A stretch of DNA of 64,000 nucleotides from Parahoeflea alexandrii (GCF_024105735.1 NZ_JAAAML010000003.1:558001-622000); one strand, 5' to 3'. Shown: positions 36,552 to 45,096, counted from the stretch's first letter. Notes: generated from the sequence alone by a model not told the origin. Made by a program: numbers and translations.

Positions 36552-39500
36552 TCAGCGCGGCAGCAGCGCTTCAACCCTTGCTTTCACCGTGTCGACCGCC
36601 GCGTGCTTGACCGGGCCGTAGCCGCGTATGTCCATTGGCGCGGACAGCACCTGGCGCCAGATTTCGGCTGTCTCCGGCGTGATTTCCCGCTCGCAGCGCG
36701 CCATCAGCGTTTCGAACCACGCGATCAGCCCGCGCTCCATCTTGCGCTCGGCGGTATAACCGAAGGGATCGAGCGCCGTACCGCGCAGGCCCTTGAGCCG
36801 AGCGAGCATTGAGAGCGCTGGCCGGATGGCGGGCCCGAAGGCGCGCTTCAGCGGCCGTCCGCGCGCATCCTTGCCGCCGGCGAGCAGCGGCGGCGCGAAA
36901 TGATGAACGACCCTGAATTCGCCCTCGAAGCGGTCCTCAAGGCTCCTGCGGAACGCTGAATCCTGGTGGAGCCGTGCGACTTCGTATTCGTCCTTGTAGG
37001 ACATCAGCTTGAACAGCGATTTTGCCGCCGCGCTGGTCAATCCGGCCCCGAGTTCGGCAGGCATCCTCGCCTCGAACCCGGTCATCCGGCTGCGATAACG
37101 ATCCGCCCAGGCCCGGTTCTGGTAGCCTTCCAGAAACACGGCCCGCCGCGCGATGATGTTCTCGGGCGAGGTTGCGAAGTCTGGTTTCGGGTTGAGATGA
37201 GCAGCCAATGCCGAGGGGTCGGAAGCCATCAGCCGGCCGCAGGCAAGCGCCCGCTTGTTGGCGTCGATTGCGACATTGTTGAGTTCGATCGCCCGCATCA
37301 GTGCATCGAGCGTCACCGGAACCAGCCCGCGCTGCCAGGCAAAGCCGAGCATCATCACATTGGCATAGACGGCATCGCCGAACAGCGCCTCGGAGGCCAA
37401 ATTGGCGTCAAACGCAGCCAGATTGTCAGCGCCGACGACTGCGGCGATGGCGGAGGCGCGGCTGTCGATGTTGAGATCGGCATCGCGCCTGAGCACCAGA
37501 TCGCCGGTCGGCATCGACGCGAGATTGAGCGCGACCGATGTTCCGGCGCGGTAGGTTCCCGATGCCTTGGGTGACGAGGAGACGACCACATCGCAGCCTA
37601 TCACAGCGTCCGCCATGCCGGTGTCGATGCGGACCTGGTTGATGGCATCCGGGTCGCGGCCGATCCGCACGAAGCTCAACACCGCGCCGAATTTCTGCGC
37701 AAAACCGGTAAAATCGAGAATGCTCGCACCCTTGCCCTCCAGATGCGCCGCCATCGAGATCAATTGCCCGACGGTGACCACGCCGGTGCCGCCAACGCCG
37801 GTAACCAGCAGGTTGAACGGCGCGTCAAGGCCTGGAAGCGCGGGCAGGGGGACGCCCTGCATCAGCTGCTCGATGTCGAGATCCGCCGGTTTCGGCTTGC
37901 GCCGCTCTGCGCCTTCGATGGTGACGAAGCTCGGGCAGAAGCCATTGAGGCAGGACATGTCCTTGTTGCAGTTGGACTGGTTGATCTGCCGTTTGCGGCC
38001 GAATTCGGTTTCCTTCGGCTCGATGCTGAGACAATTGGATTCGGTCGAGCAATCGCCGCAGCCCTCGCAGACCAGCTCGTTGATAACCGCGAATGTCTTC
38101 GGATCCGGCAACTCGCCGCGCTTGCGTCGGCGGCGCTTCTCGGTGGCGCAGGTCTGCTCGTAGATCAGCACCGAGACGCCCGGAACCTCGCGCAATTCGC
38201 GCTGGACGGCGTCCATTTCGGCCCGGGCATGGATGCTGATCCCGCCCGGGAAATCCGCAGCCGAGAACTTGTCCGGATCATCTGACACCAGCGCGATCCG
38301 CTCGACACCCTCGGCGCGGCAGATATGGGCGATCGCCTGAACGCTGACCGGTCCGTCCACCGGCTGCCCGCCGGTCATGGCCACGGCATCATTGTAGAGG
38401 ATCTTGTAGGTGATGTTGGCCTTGGCCGCGATCGCCTGGCGGATCGCCATCGAGCCCGAATGATACCAGGTGCCTTCACCGAGATTCTGGAAGATGTGGT
38501 TCTTGCCGGTAAAGCGCGAGGAGGCCGCCCAGTTGACGCCTTCGCCGCCCATCTGGATCAGCGACGAGGTCTCGCGGTCCATCCAGCTGGCCATGAAATG
38601 ACAGCCGATGCCGGCCAGCGCCTTCGAGCCCTCGGGCACCTTGGTCGAGGTGTTGTGCGGACAGCCGGAGCAGAAATAGGGCGTGCGCGTTGCGCCGGGG
38701 TCGGACAGCGAGACCAGCGGTAGGCCGGTGATTTCCGCAGACCGCGCGGCAAAATCCTCGCCCCGGAACACGCCGTCGAGCCGCTTGGCGATCAGCGGGA
38801 CCAGTTGTCTCGGCGACAATTCGCCGGTCCAGGGGATCAGCCGCCGCCCGGTTTCGTCATGCTTGCCGACCATGCGCTGCGGCTTGTCGCCGGGCCAGTC
38901 GTAGAAATACTCCTTGAACTGGCTTTCGATGATGCCGCGCTTCTCCTCGATCACCACCACTTCGCGTTTCTCCCGGACGAAATCGAGCGCCGCGCGCCGC
39001 GCCAGCGGCCAGACCATGCCGACCTTGTAGATGTCGATGCCGAGCGCCCGGCAGCGCGCCTCGTCGAGCCCGAGCAGCCTGAGCGCCTCCATCAGGTCGA
39101 GATGCGCCTTGCCGGTGGTCACGAAGCCGAACCGCGCGTCAGTCACCCCATAGATCGCCCGGTCGATCGGGTTGGCATCGGCGAAGGCGAAGACCGCGTG
39201 TTTCTTGGCCTCCATCCGCTCCTCGATCTGCGGGCCGGGCAGATCCGGCCAGCGGTAGTGCAGGCCGGTCGCCGGGATCTGGAAGTCCGGCTCGGCAAAC
39301 ACGCGGTCAGGCTTGAGCAGGAAGGAACTGGCGCCCTCGACCGTTTCCGAAATAGCCTTGAAGCCGACCCACATGCCCGAATAGCGTGACAGCGCGTAGC
39401 CATATTCGGCGAACTCGAGATATTCGGCCACACTGGCCGGATTCAGCGTCGGCATGAACCAGGCCATGAACGCCACGTCCGACTGGTGCGGCATCGACGA

Positions 39501-39971
39501 GGAAACGCAGCCATGGTCGTCGCCGGCCACCACCAGCACCCCGCCATGCGGCGAGGAGCCATAGGCGTTGCCGTGCTTGAGTGCGTCGCCCGCCCGGTCG
39601 ACGCCCGGACCCTTGCCGTACCAGAGCCCGAACACGCCTTCGACCTGCCGGTTCGGATTGGTCTCAACCTGTTGCGAGCCGAGCACCGCGGTCGCCGCCA
39701 GATCTTCGTTGACCGCGGGCAGGAACTCGATCGCGCCTTCCTTGAGACGCGCCTTCTGCCGCCACAGTTCCATGTCGAGGCCGCCGAGCGGCGAGCCGCG
39801 ATAGCCCGAGACAAACCCGCCGGTCTTGAGCCCCGCCTCGCGGTCGCGCCGGGCCTGATCGAACAGCGCCCGGACCAGCGCCTGCGTGCCGGTCATGAAC
39901 ACCCGGCCGGATGCGAGCGCGTAGCGGTCGTTGAGCGTGTAATTGGATGGGGCGGGTGTGTGGAATGTCAT
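36552..39971 (-). CDS. Indolepyruvate ferredoxin oxidoreductase, fused alpha-beta type
   Basis: An 1139-residue thiamine-diphosphate enzyme that decarboxylates aryl or branched 2-oxo acids to acyl-CoA, passing electrons to ferredoxin. Domains in order: pyrimidine-binding (about 20-250), TPP-binding with GIGCHFMASWMD (about 470-640), a ferredoxin-like segment with CEGCGDC and further cysteines (about 640-710), and the gamma-type domain (about 730-920, VTGVGGTGVVTVGQLIS). Fusion of IorA and IorB in one chain is standard in proteobacteria. A divergent Lrp-type gene is its likely regulator. Confidence 0.95.
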   Translation of the reverse strand: MTFHTPAPSNYTLNDRYALASGRVFMTGTQALVRALFDQARRDREAGLKTGGFVSGYRGSPLGGLDMELWRQKARLKEGAIEFLPAVNEDLAATAVLGSQQVETNPNRQVEGVFGLWYGKGPGVDRAGDALKHGNAYGSSPHGGVLVVAGDDHGCVSSSMPHQSDVAFMAWFMPTLNPASVAEYLEFAEYGYALSRYSGMWVGFKAISETVEGASSFLLKPDRVFAEPDFQIPATGLHYRWPDLPGPQIEERMEAKKHAVFAFADANPIDRAIYGVTDARFGFVTTGKAHLDLMEALRLLGLDEARCRALGIDIYKVGMVWPLARRAALDFVREKREVVVIEEKRGIIESQFKEYFYDWPGDKPQRMVGKHDETGRRLIPWTGELSPRQLVPLIAKRLDGVFRGEDFAARSAEITGLPLVSLSDPGATRTPYFCSGCPHNTSTKVPEGSKALAGIGCHFMASWMDRETSSLIQMGGEGVNWAASSRFTGKNHIFQNLGEGTWYHSGSMAIRQAIAAKANITYKILYNDAVAMTGGQPVDGPVSVQAIAHICRAEGVERIALVSDDPDKFSAADFPGGISIHARAEMDAVQRELREVPGVSVLIYEQTCATEKRRRRKRGELPDPKTFAVINELVCEGCGDCSTESNCLSIEPKETEFGRKRQINQSNCNKDMSCLNGFCPSFVTIEGAERRKPKPADLDIEQLMQGVPLPALPGLDAPFNLLVTGVGGTGVVTVGQLISMAAHLEGKGASILDFTGFAQKFGAVLSFVRIGRDPDAINQVRIDTGMADAVIGCDVVVSSSPKASGTYRAGTSVALNLASMPTGDLVLRRDADLNIDSRASAIAAVVGADNLAAFDANLASEALFGDAVYANVMMLGFAWQRGLVPVTLDALMRAIELNNVAIDANKRALACGRLMASDPSALAAHLNPKPDFATSPENIIARRAVFLEGYQNRAWADRYRSRMTGFEARMPAELGAGLTSAAAKSLFKLMSYKDEYEVARLHQDSAFRRSLEDRFEGEFRVVHHFAPPLLAGGKDARGRPLKRAFGPAIRPALSMLARLKGLRGTALDPFGYTAERKMERGLIAWFETLMARCEREITPETAEIWRQVLSAPMDIRGYGPVKHAAVDTVKARVEALLPR

Positions 39972-40008
39972 GGGCAGCTCCTCTGTCCGTCACCATACCA
40001 CTCCCACG

Positions 40009-40025
40009 CTGGCAGATCTTGCCAG
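40009..40025. promoter_or_regulatory. Palindrome CTGGCA-N5-TGCCAG in the ior-lrp gap
   Basis: A perfect 6+5+6 inverted repeat about 37 bases before the ior start, in the divergent gap to the Lrp/AsnC gene. It is a candidate Lrp-type binding site. Confidence 0.5.
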
Positions 40026-40039
40026 ATTGGCCGATTGCG

Positions 40040-40053
40040 GCCATAAATATGGC
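40040..40053. promoter_or_regulatory. Palindrome GCCATA-AA-TATGGC in the ior-lrp gap
   Basis: A perfect 6+2+6 inverted repeat 44 bases before the lrp ATG. With the palindrome at 40009 it is about three helical turns centre to centre, compatible with a multimeric Lrp complex. Confidence 0.5.
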
Positions 40054-40097
40054 AGGAGTCTCCAACCTTATATCTTGCAGAGAAAAAATTATCCGGA

Positions 40098-40568
40098 ATG
40101 ACCAGAGAATCTGAAATGCCGCCCGCAGACCGGCAGATCCTCAAGGCGCTGCAGCAGGATGGCCGTATCTCCAACCAGGACCTGGCCGAGCGCGCGGGCA
40201 TGTCGGCATCCGCCTGCTGGCGGCGGGTCAAGGCGCTGGAGGAGGACGGCGTCATCGAGCGCTACACCGCGCTCGTCAATCCCGAAGCGGTCGGCCTGGA
40301 CTTCCATGCAATGATGCACGTGGTGCTCTCGCGTCACCAGGCCGGTCATGTCGAGAATTTCATTCAGGCGGTGATGGGACGCCCGGAAGTGCTCGACTGC
40401 TTCGCCACCACCGGCGACGCCGACTACCACCTGCGCATCCGCTGCCGCGATCTTGCGGCCTACAACGCGTTCCTGGAGGACTTCATGTTCGCGCTCGAAG
40501 GCGTCTCGACGGTGAAGACCAATTTGATCCTGAGGCAGCTAAAGCACGAGACGCGGGTAGAGGTGTGA
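40098..40568 (+). CDS. Lrp/AsnC family transcriptional regulator
   Basis: A 156-residue regulator with an N-terminal helix-turn-helix (DRQILKALQQDGRISNQDLA, SASACWRRVKALEEDGVIE) and a C-terminal RAM ligand-binding domain (about residues 70-150, GDADYHLRIRCRD). It probably senses an aromatic or branched amino acid and controls the divergent indolepyruvate oxidoreductase; the pairing is common in proteobacteria. The stop is one base from the stop of the convergent RDD gene. An ATG six codons later is an alternative start. Confidence 0.92.
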   Translation: MTRESEMPPADRQILKALQQDGRISNQDLAERAGMSASACWRRVKALEEDGVIERYTALVNPEAVGLDFHAMMHVVLSRHQAGHVENFIQAVMGRPEVLDCFATTGDADYHLRIRCRDLAAYNAFLEDFMFALEGVSTVKTNLILRQLKHETRVEV

Positions 40569-40569
40569 C

Positions 40570-41040
40570 TTACCCCCGCACCACCACGGTGCCGAGCAGC
40601 CAGTCGTGCACGGTCTGCTTGCGGTCGAGCACCAGCGTGGCGAGCAGGATGAACGGGGTCAGCACAGCGTTGAGCGCCCAGAACAGCACGCCGTGGACGA
40701 CGGCCAGCATGAAATCGACCGGGCGGCCGTCGAGGCGCGCAAGTCGGATGCCCATCACCCGCATGCCGGGCGTGGCCTGGTTCGGCCCGCCCATCGACAT
40801 GCCGATATAGGGAATGGCGACCAGCAGGAACAGCAGCGGGTAGAGGAAGAAGCCCAAGCCAAGCGTAAAGATGCCGATGAAGAAGATCAGCACCGCCACC
40901 GGTACACACAGCGCCAGAACGATGGCGTAGTCGATGAAAAACGCCAGCACACGCTTGGTGCGCACACCGTCATAAAGCGCGATATCATCGTAAGCGCCCA
41001 TGGCGGGATTGTCTGCACTTTCGCGGATCGGCTGGCTCAT
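40570..41040 (-). CDS. RDD family membrane protein
   Basis: A 156-residue protein with the RDD domain: Arg and Asp residues in the first helix (RVLAFFIDYAIVLAL, about residue 30) and three to four membrane segments, ending VHDWLLGTVVVRG. Some RDD proteins act as Na+(Li+,K+)/H+ antiporters, but most are uncharacterised. AGGAG lies before the ATG at 41040. It is convergent with the Lrp gene and precedes nothing obvious downstream. Confidence 0.88.
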   Translation of the reverse strand: MSQPIRESADNPAMGAYDDIALYDGVRTKRVLAFFIDYAIVLALCVPVAVLIFFIGIFTLGLGFFLYPLLFLLVAIPYIGMSMGGPNQATPGMRVMGIRLARLDGRPVDFMLAVVHGVLFWALNAVLTPFILLATLVLDRKQTVHDWLLGTVVVRG

Positions 41041-41139
41041 CGGTTTCTCCTGTCATCGGCGCGGACAGGTCGCCCACGCTCAATCTGATGTAGGAACTCG
41101 AGCCCCGGACTTAAAGGGTTTCGGACGAGCCGCAGCGGA

Positions 41140-42195
41140 TCACCAGCCGCCCTTGGCAAGCTGCCGGGCCGCTTCCGGGGCGAAATAGGTCAGCACGCCG
41201 TCGCAGCCTGCGCGCTTGAAGGCCAGCAGTTTTTCCATCATCACCCGTTCGCCGTCGATATAGCCGGCGGCGGCTCCGGCCTTGACCATCGAATACTCGC
41301 CCGACACCTGGTAGGCGAAGACCGGCAGGCCGTAGGTGTCCTTCAGCGCGCGGCAGATGTCGAGATAGGTGAGCCCCGGCTTGACCATCAGCATGTCCGC
41401 ACCTTCCTCGACATCGAGGCCCGCGTCCCGGATCGCCTCGGTGGCGTTGGCGGGATCGAGGTAGTAGGTGCGCTTGTCGCCCTTGAGCAGTCCCGAGGTG
41501 CCGATCGCCTCGCGGTAGGGGCCGTAAAGCGCCGAGGCGAACTTGGTGGCATAGGACATGATGCCGACCGACTGGTGGCCGGCGGCATCGAGTGCCTGGC
41601 GGATCGCGCCGATGCGCCCGTCCATCATGTCCGACGGTGCGATGATGTCGGCGCCCGCATCGGCCTGGTGAACGGCGGCCGCGGCGATGATGCGCACGGT
41701 CTCGTCATTGACGATCTCGCCGTTGCGCAACACCCCGTCATGGCCGTGATCGGTGAAGGGGTCGAGGGCCACATCGGTGATGATCCCGATTTGGGGCACT
41801 TCCTTCTTGATGGCGCGTGTGGCCCGGTTGATCAGGTTGTCGGCTTCAAGCGCATAGGATCCGGTTTGGTCGCGGTGTTCCATTTCGACATTGGGGAAGG
41901 TGGCGAGCGCAGGAATTCCAAGATCGGCCGCCATTTTGGCCGCTTCCACCGCCTTGTCGACCGACATGCGGCTGACGCCGGGCATGGCGTCGATCGGCTC
42001 AAGCACATTTGTTCCGGGAATGATGAAGATCGGCCAGATCAGGTCATCGACGGTCAGCCGGGTCTCGCGGGTCAGTCGCCGCGACCACTCGGCGATCCGG
42101 GTCCGGCGCATCCGGCGGTGGCCGGTGATCTGATCCACATCGCTCGCCGCCGCAGCCTTCAGTCCGGCAGCCGTGTTCTTCTTGTCCTCGCCCAT
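41140..42195 (-). CDS. hemB: Porphobilinogen synthase (delta-aminolevulinate dehydratase)
   Basis: A 351-residue enzyme of heme synthesis that condenses two 5-aminolevulinates. Schiff-base lysines are in YATKFASALYGPYR (near residue 218) and MLMVKPGL (near residue 272). The N-terminal arm RRMRRTRIAEWSRRLTRET is typical. The alphaproteobacterial metal site, lacking the zinc cysteines (APSDMMDGRI with DVALDPFTDHGHDG), suggests the Mg-dependent type. It is divergent from the DUF6163 gene. Confidence 0.97.
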   Translation of the reverse strand: MGEDKKNTAAGLKAAAASDVDQITGHRRMRRTRIAEWSRRLTRETRLTVDDLIWPIFIIPGTNVLEPIDAMPGVSRMSVDKAVEAAKMAADLGIPALATFPNVEMEHRDQTGSYALEADNLINRATRAIKKEVPQIGIITDVALDPFTDHGHDGVLRNGEIVNDETVRIIAAAAVHQADAGADIIAPSDMMDGRIGAIRQALDAAGHQSVGIMSYATKFASALYGPYREAIGTSGLLKGDKRTYYLDPANATEAIRDAGLDVEEGADMLMVKPGLTYLDICRALKDTYGLPVFAYQVSGEYSMVKAGAAAGYIDGERVMMEKLLAFKRAGCDGVLTYFAPEAARQLAKGGW

Positions 42196-42420
42196 GTCTT
42201 TCCATCCCTTGGCTTCCGCTGCCCCGGCGTCCTCGCCAGGCCCGGTGCGTTCGTATCAGTCGCTTTAGACCGCACCGGGGGGCAAACGGTCAAGCCGGAC
42301 AAATCATCCGGTCTCATCCGTGTTTGCCCACGGGCTTGCACCGCACGCGGCGGATTGGCTATGACAGGAGCCCGTCGGGGGCTGTTGTCACCCGCGCCCC
42401 CCGGACAAGGAGTTTCCTGA

Positions 42421-42867
42421 ATGGCGATACTGCAGATCGGCACCGCCCCGGAAGTCGGCACCGGCGCGATCGAAGCCAGCTTCCGGCTGTTCGTCCGGCT
42501 GGTGGCGTTGAGTTCGCTGCTTGCAGGGCTGCACTATTGGGGGCGTCTGATCGGTTACTCCGATGGCGGCGTCTACCGGTTCGATCTTATCCCGTCCTAC
42601 TGGCAACTGGCATCGGCCTCGCTTGCGGTTTTGCTGCCGGTGGCGGCGGTCGGCCTGTGGATGCAGGTCTCCTGGGGACCAGTGCTCTGGGTGGTGGCGG
42701 CCGGTTCTGAAATCATCATGCACCAGGGCTTGCCACAATGGTTCGGAGAGCGTCCGCTGCTGATTGCAGCCCACGCGGTGGTCATCTGCGTCTATGTCGG
42801 GTTTCGCATGGCACTCTTCGTCAAGCGACGCTTTGACGCCAGGCAGGTAACAACTGATTCACTTTGA
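42421..42867 (+). CDS. DUF6163 family membrane protein
   Basis: A 148-residue protein with four hydrophobic segments (about residues 22-42, 55-80, 83-100, 112-132). It matches the small DUF6163 proteins that sit beside ldtR in rhizobia. Function unknown; position suggests a link to cell-envelope regulation. AAGGAG is eight bases before the ATG. Confidence 0.82.
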   Translation: MAILQIGTAPEVGTGAIEASFRLFVRLVALSSLLAGLHYWGRLIGYSDGGVYRFDLIPSYWQLASASLAVLLPVAAVGLWMQVSWGPVLWVVAAGSEIIMHQGLPQWFGERPLLIAAHAVVICVYVGFRMALFVKRRFDARQVTTDSL

Positions 42868-42992
42868 TTGACGGTCGGTGACGGGTAACCCGCTGTTAAG
42901 CTTGCAGTTTAAGTAGAATTTTAGGCGTATTCGATAGGGTCTGTCTCAAGGCGGGAACAAAAGCCGCCACAACAAACAGTGAGGCAGTCATC

Positions 42993-43517
42993 ATGTCATA
43001 TACCAATTCAGCTCTTGCGGCGGGACCCAAATCCGCAGTTGCAAACGACGAATCCGAGGCCCTGCGTGATCTCTATCTGGAATCACTGCAGCTGGTCGAG
43101 CGGCTCCACCGCCGTCTTCTCGATGTCATCAAGGACGAGTTCGACCGCGCCAATCGCACCGACATCAATGCCATCCAGGCCTTGCTGCTGTTCAACATCG
43201 GCAATTCCGAACTGACGGCGGGCGAGTTGCGCAGCCGCGGCTACTATCTCGGCTCCAACGTCTCCTACAATCTCAAGAAGCTCGTTGATCTCGGCTACAT
43301 CAATCACCAGCGTTCGCGGGTCGATCGCCGCGCAGTGCGCATCAGCCTGACCGAGCACGGTGCCGAAATCGCCGAGACGGTAGGCGCGCTTTATGACCGT
43401 CACATCAATTCGATCGCCAAGGTCGGCGGTATCGGCGCCAGCGAGTTCGAGGAGCTCAACAAGCTGATGCAGCGCCTCGACCGGTTCTGGAACGACCAGA
43501 TCCTCTATCGCCTCTGA
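42993..43517 (+). CDS. ldtR: MarR-family regulator LdtR (L,D-transpeptidase regulator)
   Basis: A 174-residue winged-helix protein. The recognition region GELRSRGYYLGSNVSYNLKK and wing SRVDRRAVRISLTEHG are near-identical in style to LdtR of Liberibacter and rhizobia, which activates the L,D-transpeptidase gene ldtP and is linked to osmotic tolerance. In those genomes ldtR and ldtP are neighbours; here about 1.58 kb with two inclusion-body-type genes separates them. GAGG lies eight bases before the ATG. A strong terminator follows. Confidence 0.9.
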   Translation: MSYTNSALAAGPKSAVANDESEALRDLYLESLQLVERLHRRLLDVIKDEFDRANRTDINAIQALLLFNIGNSELTAGELRSRGYYLGSNVSYNLKKLVDLGYINHQRSRVDRRAVRISLTEHGAEIAETVGALYDRHINSIAKVGGIGASEFEELNKLMQRLDRFWNDQILYRL

Positions 43518-43546
43518 ACCGGCGGTCCATACCAATCCAGTAAAAC

Positions 43547-43573
43547 GCGGCGGGCTCCAAACCCGCCGCTTTT
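43547..43573 (+). terminator. Rho-independent terminator after ldtR
   Basis: GCGGCGGG pairs perfectly with CCCGCCGC around a seven-base loop and is followed by TTTT. It isolates ldtR from the inserted genes. Confidence 0.92.
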
Positions 43574-43699
43574 CGTTTGCGCTCCCGGTCCGGGCGGCAG
43601 ACGCCTCCGCCGGTGTGGAACAGTCGTGTCTCTAAATACAACTTAAAATATTTATGATTATTGATTGCAACCTATAGAATATAAGCCTAGCCTGATAAG

Positions 43700-43723
43700 C
43701 GGCATTCCGGCTCGGGAATGCCG
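43700..43723 (+). promoter_or_regulatory. Leader stem-loop upstream of the first PixA-like gene
   Basis: CGGCATTCC pairs perfectly with GGAATGCCG across a six-base loop, ending 37 bases before the ATG at 43760. The stretch before it (about 43630-43690) is strongly AT-rich and probably contains the promoter. No T-run follows, so a role in message stability or regulation is more likely than termination. Confidence 0.55.
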
Positions 43724-43759
43724 ATCCGGCACTTCAACCCAAATACGAGGAGACATCTC

Positions 43760-44173
43760 ATGAGCCAGCCAAGTCCGGGCAATTGCCCCGTCCAGATCCA
43801 GGTCTATGTCGACACCAACGCGGCCAAGCAGAATTCCACCGCCGGCGTCTACATGGTCGACAATCGTGTCAACAGCGGCAGCACAGGCGAGGGGTCGCTC
43901 GATCTGGACACCAATGTATCGAAGGCCTCGAACGTCTGTTTTCAGGTCATCAACATCGATGCGACATCCGATGTGACGGTGGAGTTTACATCCTTCGGCA
44001 ACTCCAATGCCTGGGGAACCCAGATACCCGCCATGTGGGACAACAATGCCAAGGTCTGGACCGCGCAGGCGGCCAACCAGGGCGGCAATCAGCCCTACAG
44101 CTTCGTTCTGCGGGTCGGAAATGCCACCCCGTTCCAGGTCAGCGTGACCACGCCGACGCTGACCGTCAGCTGA
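43760..44173 (+). CDS. AidA/PixA-family inclusion-body-type protein, paralogue 1
   Basis: A 137-residue cytosolic protein with no signal peptide. VQIQVYVDTNAAKQ followed by GVYMVDNRVNSGSTGEGSL aligns with the opening of the second paralogue and of PixA/AidA proteins, where a beta-sandwich domain forms. It is shorter than the second copy and lacks its C-terminal WDPYI. PixA makes methionine-rich crystalline inclusions in Xenorhabdus; AidA is a quorum-regulated host-interaction protein in Burkholderia and Ralstonia. Here methionines are few. GAGGAG is seven bases before the ATG. The next gene starts 48 bases on. Confidence 0.72.
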   Translation: MSQPSPGNCPVQIQVYVDTNAAKQNSTAGVYMVDNRVNSGSTGEGSLDLDTNVSKASNVCFQVINIDATSDVTVEFTSFGNSNAWGTQIPAMWDNNAKVWTAQAANQGGNQPYSFVLRVGNATPFQVSVTTPTLTVS

Positions 44174-44221
44174 TTTTCCAGACACCGGACAATCATCAGC
44201 CAAACCGAGGAAGGAATAGAA

Positions 44222-44722
44222 ATGTCCAACGCCATGGTATTGATCAGTCAGAACAGAAAGCCGAACCTGAGAGCTCCCATCGTCCAGACCGCCGTCACGA
44301 TCGCGCTCGACACCAAGTACCTCATCTCGCAGCCGCCGGGAACCAATTCGCGCGGCATCTACATGTTCGACAACCGCGTCAACAACGGCAGCAGCAACGA
44401 GGGGGGACTGGAACTGTCGACCGTGTGCAATGCCGGAGACATCATGAGTTTCGAGGTCATTGCCATCAATGAACTCATGGGTGGTTCCGCCGACACGGTG
44501 AAGATCACCGGCTTCAACGTCTCCCAGGGCAATGTCTTCGGCGGCAGCGAAGGCGCACCCATCCCCTATCATCTGCCGGGCACGTCGCCCGGTGCCTACT
44601 GGCTGGCCCAGGCGGTCAACGCCGGCCAGCAGGTCTACCAGATCTTCGTCGAGATCACGAGTTCGGGTCTGCACCCGATCGTCCGCGACATCACCTGGGA
44701 TCCCTACATTACCGCGAAGTAG
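44222..44722 (+). CDS. AidA/PixA-family inclusion-body-type protein, paralogue 2
   Basis: A 166-residue cytosolic protein. It has the full PixA-like pattern: a beta-strand opening (VTIALDTKYLI), IYMFDNRVNNGSSNEGGLEL, a central DIMSFEVIAI strand, YWLAQAVNAGQQVYQIFVEI, and the closing WDPYI that matches PixA's WDPFI. No signal peptide or membrane helix is present. GAGGAAGGA precedes the ATG, predicting strong translation, as expected for an abundant inclusion protein. A terminator follows. The family assignment is by recall of conserved blocks, not a search. Confidence 0.8.
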   Translation: MSNAMVLISQNRKPNLRAPIVQTAVTIALDTKYLISQPPGTNSRGIYMFDNRVNNGSSNEGGLELSTVCNAGDIMSFEVIAINELMGGSADTVKITGFNVSQGNVFGGSEGAPIPYHLPGTSPGAYWLAQAVNAGQQVYQIFVEITSSGLHPIVRDITWDPYITAK

Positions 44723-44745
44723 GATCCCGTAGGCCTTTGGCAATC

Positions 44746-44773
44746 AGCCGGCGCAACGGGCGCCGGCTTTTCT
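44746..44773 (+). terminator. Rho-independent terminator after PixA-like pair
   Basis: AGCCGGCGC pairs perfectly with GCGCCGGCT over a five-base loop, followed by TTTCT. It closes the two-gene transcription unit. Confidence 0.9.
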
Positions 44774-45096
44774 CATGCGGCGGCGTCAGCGCCCCCTGGT
44801 TTGGCACGATGGCATGAAGCAAGTTCGCTGCAAACAGCCGGGCAGGGTGCGCGCTGGGCAGGTCTCTTGCCGTCACCTTGCGGCATTGCCGAATCCGGAA
44901 CATCAATTAGCCATATTGCCGTGAGACCGGATGTGCTAAGAATGGGGCTGTGGAAATGCGGTTTTCTCCGGTCGCGGGCTCACGCAAAAGTGTTGCGGCT
45001 TGCTTGAAGGAGCAGTTTTGGTCCCCATTTCTTAACGTTAACAATGGTACGAAAAACCGGACCTGACGCTAGAACCGATTGCATGGTGGATGACGC
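44774..45096. other. Intergenic region upstream of ldtP
   Basis: 323 bases without a supported gene. It must hold the ldtP promoter. The clearest signal is the near-palindrome TTCTTAACGTTAACAA (45029-45044), with a perfect TTAACGTTAA core, 52 bases before the ldtP ATG. The rest shows no clear structure. Confidence 0.55.
45029..45044. promoter_or_regulatory. Candidate LdtR operator upstream of ldtP
   Basis: A 16-base inverted repeat with one symmetric mismatch and a perfect ten-base core TTAACGTTAA. LdtR is a MarR dimer known to bind the ldtP promoter in related bacteria; I cannot recall its exact site, so the match is by position and symmetry only. Confidence 0.5.

Noticed and set aside
44801-45007. 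68-codon plus-strand frame between the PixA-like genes and ldtP
   Set aside because: No ribosome binding site, composition unlike neighbours and no recognisable similarity; treated as intergenic.
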